Source of the DNA: Paragordius varius
Lineage: Eukaryota; Nematomorpha
Length of the DNA stretch: 64,000 nt
Direction: 5' to 3'
NCBI GenBank assembly: GCA_964247055.1
Contig: OZ176053.1
Coordinates: 11,222,001-11,286,000 of the forward strand
Shown here: in pieces, positions 59,001 through 64,000 of the stretch
Layout: every line of letters begins with the position of its first letter
Numbering within the stretch: the first letter of the stretch is position 1
The notes under the pieces: model-generated
Seen by the model: the letters and a program-made list of their open reading frames with translations, nothing else
The model's database searches: none
Told to the model about the DNA's origin: nothing
Program-made: the position numbers and the translations under genes

Positions 59001-60942
59001 TATAACTATGTCTAAATATCTAAAATCAAAATATTCAATTAACCTTTTCAATGTCCGATTCAATAAATAGATAATTTAAATCAGCTGACAGTTCATATCC
59101 TTGAAGTTGCGTTGAGTACTTTTGTTTTTTTAAAATATAAATAGTATAATATGTGATATTATTCACAAATACTGCAATTAATAGAATGTTATTTTTTACC
59201 AATATCTGCTTGGTCACAAGTTGAATTTGTTTAAAGTTTTCGACATCATACAATATTATGCCATCTTTATCATTATAGAAAGTGAATTGGGTGTCTATAG
59301 TTGGAAAAAAAGTTTTTATGACGATTAAATCATAAGGGGAATGCGCAGGGATTTTTAGCCTAGTCTGGCAGTGTTAATAAAATTTTGCAGTTGTCGGTTT
59401 ATAAACCGGCTGGCATAATATACCAGTCAGAGTCTACAATCAGTTTGTAACTAGGCCGACAAGCATAACACAACAAACAATTTTTAGGCCCATTCGAGTT
59501 AATTGCATTTTAAAATAACTTATATATCATTGCAACAGTTAATTACTAAGTATTTATTTTTGCCCCATCTGTATTATAAGGGTTAAAAAGATAGACATAA
59601 TTTATAATAAGTCAATCGAAAGATGAATATTAATACAAATTTATCTCTATATATAAATAATTTATATACAGATTTATAAAAATATAGTATACTCTGAGGG
59701 CATTATTCGGAAAACGTGTATGTTTTTTAAATAAAATAAAAAATATGTTTTATATAGATATGAATGAACCGAGCTTCAATCTTATTTTGGAATTACCTAC
59801 TTAATTTTTCACCTTGTATGATAATAAGGGTTTTAAAAGATTCAAATACTCAAAAGTGGCACTTTAAAGCAATAAAGCGACTTTTTAAAATAATTAGCCA
59901 CTACCGTTTCGCAAAAAACCCAAATGTCAAAAATAATTTTTAAACCAATTTTACGGAAAAAAGCGCTTGTGACATTAATTGTGCGTATTAATCTTACGAA
60001 TTTAAATATTATTGCTAAGAATTTTAGCTACACCTCGTGCAGAGCCCCACTTTAAAGTGGGCACTTTCAAACAATGTACCCATTAAGTGCGATTTTCCGA
60101 GAAACTAGTAGACCTATTTTAATTCTACGACCGATCTTGTTTAGTGTGTTTAGATCCCACCTCGTGGAAATACTCTCAGTCAAACAAAAAATTTCTATCC
60201 AACGCCAGTCGTATTTATATCGTCAATATCTGTAAATTTATATTATTATGTTTTCTCAATATACTTATATTAATGCTGTATTAACTATATATTTTTTAGA
60301 GTTTTCATGGGGATTACGTGCATAAAACATGTTTAAAAGTTTTTCATTAAACATATTTTTTTATTTATAAATCGTTGTATTTATGCGATCTCTTATAAAT
60401 TTACCAGATCATATCCTTTTTAAAACCAAAAATCTTAAAAATTATATTGATTTAAACAATTTCTACCATTTTAAGAATATTTCGCTCCATCGAAACTTTT
60501 TAGGTTATTTGTTAAACTAGGACCGAACATTGAGGTAAAACTAGAATTTTTTTGACTCAATTTTATATTTGGACAATTTATTGTTTGCATGATTATGTAA
60601 ATGAGGTACAAATTATTACATAAAATATAAAAATTACCCGAAACCCATTTGTAAGCTGGGGGAATCATTTTTTCATAGTTTAAAACATCATCTATCGTTA
60701 ATGGTTGATTTGATATAAGTTTAGCGTTTTCTATATGTGACAAAAATTAATTAAAAACGCATCAAAATTCAGGGTTTGAACTCTTTTTTTATTTAATTTT
60801 AAAAAATTAATTAATAAATGCAAAACTATCTACTTGGGGTAATGAGTATAATGGATATAACAATCAAGAAGCATATTATAAATATGACGAGCAAGGATAT
60901 AAAAATGCCCTTCCAATTATGTTGCGTCGACAAAGGATCCAT
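47092..60942 (-). CDS. Dipeptidyl peptidase IV-like serine peptidase (S9B), type II membrane protein, 16 exons, 965 residues
   Basis: Exons: 60942-60834, 60730-60638, 59294-59044, 59019-58967, 58821-58743, 57991-57871, 57597-57336, 56919-56394, 55955-55382, 53646-53571, 50737-50543, 49928-49871, 49791-49686, 49613-49485, 48395-48322, 47283-47092. All phases close. Thirteen cytosolic residues precede a membrane anchor (about 14-34). The beta-propeller includes FRHSYTAKYQIYDL, VSWSPKGHELIF and the DWLYEEE glutamate motif that holds the substrate N-terminus. The hydrolase domain has LYGGPNSQ with the oxyanion Tyr, GWSYGAY (Ser800), HGTLDDNVHF (Asp877) and PDEDHHL (His909). Spacing of 77 and 32 residues fits human DPP4 (78, 32). 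It should release X-Pro/X-Ala dipeptides at the cell surface. It is longer than human DPP4 (766) through propeller insertions and a C-terminal tail of about 30 residues. An acceptor-like AG just before the ATG leaves open a further 5' exon. Confidence 0.93.
49485..50737 (-). CDS. Exons 11-14 of the DPP4-like gene: catalytic core
   Basis: Exon 11 carries YGGPNSQIVDAQFDLTW and VAYVDVRGTGYRGRR. Exon 12 (58 nt) ends NIAIWGW, and the catalytic serine begins exon 13 (SYGAYLTT), so an intron splits the nucleophile elbow. Exon 13 has KCGIAVAPVTDW. Exon 14 has DAAYTEKHMGF and LLIHGTLD, with the catalytic Asp at its end. Confidence 0.95.
51300..51858 (+). pseudogene. hAT transposase N-terminal part (BED zinc finger), frameshifted
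   Basis: Starts MSQKKLYRYKKDWEHEYFF. The BED-type finger is CTCLICN...NIERHYRSLH. The frame breaks in the T-run near 51826-51833, after which the next frame reads FFSLQLDESTDY, containing the conserved DESTD catalytic-Asp motif. Homology on this strand then stops at about 51858, where the inverted segment begins. Confidence 0.85.
51858..52200 (-). pseudogene. hAT transposase middle part, inverted within the element
   Basis: Read on the minus strand this encodes HCIIHNQVLCSKVLKYHHVM, ECGVEYGELLLHTDVRWLSR and FSYPELKDQDWLLDLAAIP. These are the central conserved motifs of ZBED5/GTF2IRD2-type transposases. They should lie on the same strand as the flanking parts, so this segment of about 340 bp is inverted. 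Breakpoints are approximate, the right one lying between about 52180 and 52260. Confidence 0.88.
52230..52624 (+). pseudogene. hAT transposase C-terminal part with dimerisation domain
   Basis: Contains YPHIWKTAALFNSFFGSTYL followed by CESAFSIINAIKTKQRSQL and NKHLESCLRISLT, the hAT C-terminal dimerisation signature. A stretch between the LAAIP end of the middle part and this piece appears missing relative to full-length relatives. Confidence 0.9.
54370..55335. mobile_element. Foldback/MITE element with long imperfect terminal inverted repeats
   Basis: The left arm (AAATGGTAAAATTT, CCAAAAAATA, AGATGTGGGCTCT, TTTTTTTGCTCTTC) is mirrored by the right arm (GAAGAGCAAACTTTTTTGGG, AGAGCCCACATCT, TTTTTTGG, AAATTTTACCATTTTGTG). 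Arms are at least 150 bp and the interior is AT-rich and non-coding. It lies in the DPP4-like intron between exons 55955-55382 and 53646-53571. Exact ends and target duplication are unclear. Confidence 0.7.
56394..56919 (-). CDS. Exon 8 of the DPP4-like gene: propeller segment with basic and His-rich insertion
   Basis: A 526-nt exon begins NENGNIDIFVYDIIWIDSN, the DPP4 region around VEWVSQ. It then carries an insertion including GLRRIKRRTKYV and YPYHQHHYHSSL that is not part of the usual DPP4 propeller. The basic RRIKRR run could be a processing or binding site. Confidence 0.85.
58446..58740. mobile_element. Possible solo hAT end in a DPP4-like intron
   Basis: CAGAGATGTTCAACAATGGC followed by TTCGCGGGCC resembles hAT termini of the CAGRGGTGTCCAAC...CGGGCC type, like the intact element at 50923. 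No matching opposite end was found. Its extent is a guess. Confidence 0.3.
58967..59019 (-). CDS. Exon 4 of the DPP4-like gene (53 nt)
   Basis: This microexon encodes IFRHSYTAKYQIYDLAT plus a split codon. It matches the highly conserved DPP4 propeller motif (human WRHSYTASYDIYDL). It bridges phase 0 to phase 2 exactly and would be missed by ORF-based searches. Confidence 0.9.
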
Positions 60943-63900
60943 CAAATCCTTAAAGATATTGTAAAGCAAATAAAACAATATAAAAAATGTTTAATGAAAA
61001 ATAACCTAATGTATTTACTATAAAATAATTTTTATAATCTGGTTATATGAGCCGTTTTCTTTTTGCCTAAATGTTTCTATTTCAACAATTTTTGTTACAC
61101 TGTGATGTCACATTACATGTGTGAAAAAATCGATGTGGCTCATGAAGGTGTTGTTGACTAGCATTAAATTAAAAATCTGGTTTTATATTATGTATGGTTT
61201 ATAAATTCACGTATAAAACAGTAACGATTTAATTTATAAATGTCAAACAAATGGTTCACAAAAATAGTTTTTTAAAACATTTAATTAACCAAAGCGCTGC
61301 GAGGGCCTTGTATATTTAAGTTTTTAAATTTTAGACGTTTTTCAAAGGATTGAGATCAAATCTTGCGGGAAAGAGAGGTCGTTTTGTCACCGACAGTGCA
61401 AATAATATCTGTGCTCATGAGCACGCCAAAAAATATATCTTTTGTATATATAAATCATAATTTCATATTTTTAGAAGGCCATTTAAAATTTTTAGGATTT
61501 ATTCCACAGTGCATCTCTCTGCATGTAGTGACAAACATCAATTAAAATAAAAAACTATGTATTATACTAAGTAATATCGTCGTTATAATTTTTCCATAAT
61601 ATTTTATGATATTGATACATATCAGCTGGAATTTTAAATGGTGGAGCTCACGTTGCAAATCATTAAAATAACCCAAAAACGTATTTGAAATATTCGACTG
61701 TTTTGAGGAATTAAAAAATTATATTTTTGCAAAAACTTTTCGATAAATAAAAAAATATATGTTTATGCGCGGTGTTTCGTGGAACTCTTCAAAAAGTATC
61801 TAAATGTAAAAAAGTAGATTTGTATCAAGTAAAAATATTTAATATGTTTAAATAAAATGAGTTTGATATTCTTCAGTTAAAAGCAACACTTTTCAAAACG
61901 CAATTTTTCAGACAAACATTTTTTCATCCAAATGCAACTTTCGAGCAAATACATTTTTAATTCCTTTGCTTTAAAATGTAGCGTTTGTGAAAAAATGTTG
62001 CGTTTTGTTGAAAAAGTGTTGCTTTTGACTAAATGGTATATTAAAAAGTAAAAAAATATATTACACTAGTCGACAAATTTGGACATTTTTAAGCACCACC
62101 ACTCAAACTTTTTAAATTATGACTAATTTCAGTGTTTTAAAACCGAATTTGAAAAAAATTTTGATCCCGCCAATCAGAATTTTGAAATATTATAGGTTTT
62201 TCAATTTTTCAAAAACAAGAGAAAATCGAGAGAAAATTAAATATAACTTTATAATAAAATGTTATTATATTATAAACTTAATATCATTTAAAAAAACGTT
62301 TTAAACTCTATCTTTTGAATATAAATATGTCATTTAAATATCAGAGAGAAAAAAATAGTACGGACTTAAACGTCAAAATTTAGTCCTTTTCTTTCAAGTG
62401 AATTTTTAATACGTATAAAATTTTTTTAAAAAATACTAAAAAAGGGATTCTATGGTTTAAACCTTCGGCTTTCAGATAGGCTATATTTATTTGTTAGTTT
62501 TCGTTCTTTCGAGTACTTATTAGACTTTTTCTCTTGAGTTGGTTCTTATAAAAAATTCTTTATTTATACCTAGTGGATATACCTTATTTTTTAAAAATTA
62601 TTGGTTGTTTTGTATTTTGAATTTCAGATGGATGTTGTTTAGCCACTTTTAGTAGAATTTACTGTTATGGGATTGGACCATTTGTATTTACCTAATTTAT
62701 ATTCAATTTAATTGTATTTATCTAACTTTATTCTGTAAATTGGTTAATTTAACATGAGAATTTGCCTGGATTTTGCTTGCAAGTCTCTCTTATCGGACTT
62801 TACGATTACTTATTGTTATCTTTGCCATATCTGGCATAATTGGATCGCTTGGGGGATATGCAGACTTTCACACTATACATAAGCCCCTTTTAGATTTTTA
62901 ATACTATGGCTCTTAGCTTGTTTAGTATCTTATTTAATGCCTAGAATTTGTTATCCATGCATGAAAAATTACTTGTATCGACTTGCTTGTTTGAATATTT
63001 AAACATATGTACACGAGGAATGATTGTTATTTTTGAATTAAATACAAATTTAAAAATTAAATTTTGGAAAAATCCTATTGGCGGCCTTAATTTTCTTTTT
63101 TGTTTTGGCCTATCCATGCCATTAGGTATCAGAAAATGCAAAAATAATGGGGTGGTGCAAAACCTTGTTGATCAGTGTTATCTATTATGCTTATTTTTTC
63201 GAAACTAGAATCCTTTCTGTACTTGGAGAAAATAATATACAATTTTTTATATAAATAGTATAGTTTTTGTAAATAGCATGACTTTTATAATCCAGTGTAT
63301 TTAAATAAACAATTATCCTATTAAACTCTCAAAACAAGTGTTTTTTAACCATATATTTTTTATGAAAAAACTTTCCAATTTTTAAAAATAAAACAAATAA
63401 TTATATTGATTAAGATATTTGAATATTATTTAAGTATCGATTCAAATAAAAAAATAAATACAACGAATTTTGAAAAAACTGTCTTTTAACAAATTTTCCA
63501 CCTTGTCCAATATAATATAACTTACTGATGCTAAATCAAAGTAATTCACCAGAACTATCCGTATTTTAGTGTGATGTGAGAAATAAGATTATAACATAAT
63601 TATTATATTCGATTCACCAATACACCTTTGAAAATGTTTAAAATATCTAACTAAAATACCTTTCTGACAAGCAAACCCCCTCCTGAATATTAACAGGTAT
63701 CAATTATGTTGTGTCATCCCAAACTATAATTAGTTTTTTGATCCTGTATAATTAGTACAATCATTATCTTATGGGAAGATTCTTAAATCAAATATCTAAA
63801 AAGTAATCAAGATATTGGATCAAATAAGCATTTTAACTTTTTAGGCATTCAAGTTTTTAAATAAATATAAAAAAGAAAATCCTCATCTCAACTGTTTCGC

Positions 63901-63964
63901 TACCATTTTATTACGATTGTATATCATCTTTAAAAAATGATAATAATTAACTTTGAATAACTTT

Positions 63965-63997
<33 letters not shown>

Positions 63998-64000
63998 ACA
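60943..64000. other. Region upstream of the DPP4-like gene
   Basis: AT-rich DNA that should contain the DPP4-like promoter. It contains the palindromic element at 61875-62033 and a TA microsatellite at 63966-63997. Open frames on both strands at 62941-63208 overlap each other and show no domain. No gene could be supported. Confidence 0.5.
61875..62033. mobile_element. Short palindromic MITE-like element (about 160 bp)
   Basis: AGTTAAAAGCAACACTTTTC at the left is mirrored by AAAAAGTGTTGCTTTTGACT at the right. The inner arms AAAACGCAA...CAAACATTTTTTCA and TGAAAAAATGTTGCGTTTT also pair. The inverted arms are about 45-50 bp, almost the whole element. Confidence 0.75.

Noticed and set aside
62941-63208. 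Overlapping open frames on both strands near the right end
   Set aside because: No domain, no signal peptide and no splice partner; opposite-strand frames mirror each other.
1-64000. CRISPR arrays, bacterial operons, prophage
   Set aside because: Spliced genes, a eukaryotic hAT transposon and microsatellites show this is eukaryotic DNA. No regularly spaced repeats were seen.

Overview
The window is eukaryotic nuclear DNA from an invertebrate, most likely an arthropod. It is strongly AT-rich, with many short exons bounded by GT..AG introns and large gene-poor stretches full of TA microsatellites and small DNA transposons. Gene content (a large lipid transfer protein, expanded Kunitz proteins, an FLRFamide-type peptide precursor, a GPI-type carbonic anhydrase, a DPP4-like peptidase) suits an arthropod. 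A parasitic copepod or an acarine would fit, but this is inference. All gene models below were assembled by eye from reading frame, splice sites and intron phase. In the multi-exon genes every exon length and phase closes exactly.

Region 1-13348 (minus strand) holds 29 exons of one very large gene cut by the left edge. It starts with a signal peptide and two Kunitz domains separated by disordered linkers, then a furin-type RRKR site. It continues without a break of frame into a full large lipid transfer protein (LLTP, apolipophorin/vitellogenin superfamily) with its own internal RRKR subunit cleavage site. This Kunitz-LLTP fusion is the most unusual object here.

Region 18518-25417 (plus strand) is a head-to-head neighbour: a secreted protein of 573 residues with four Kunitz domains and a 264-residue acidic low-complexity segment. 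Its signal exon, linker exon and third Kunitz domain resemble the N-terminus of the fusion gene, so the two probably share an origin by local duplication.

Region 27499-31251 (minus strand) contains three small phase-1 exons that join into an 87-residue secreted precursor with dibasic sites and a C-terminal FLRF-Gly-Lys motif. This is a probable neuropeptide gene resembling a divergent myosuppressin.

Region 31252-43534 is a gene desert with small transposons. An intronless alpha-carbonic anhydrase lies at 43535-44536 (plus).

Region 47092-60942 (minus strand) is a complete 16-exon dipeptidyl peptidase IV-like gene (965 residues, type II membrane protein, intact Ser/Asp/His triad). Its introns carry a 2.2-kb hAT transposon with perfect 8-bp target duplications but an internally inverted transposase, a long-armed foldback element and a possible hAT end. 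The last 3 kb contains a small palindromic element and no recognisable gene.

Functionally the window links yolk/lipoprotein transport, protease inhibition and peptide processing. Whether these neighbours are co-regulated cannot be judged from the sequence.
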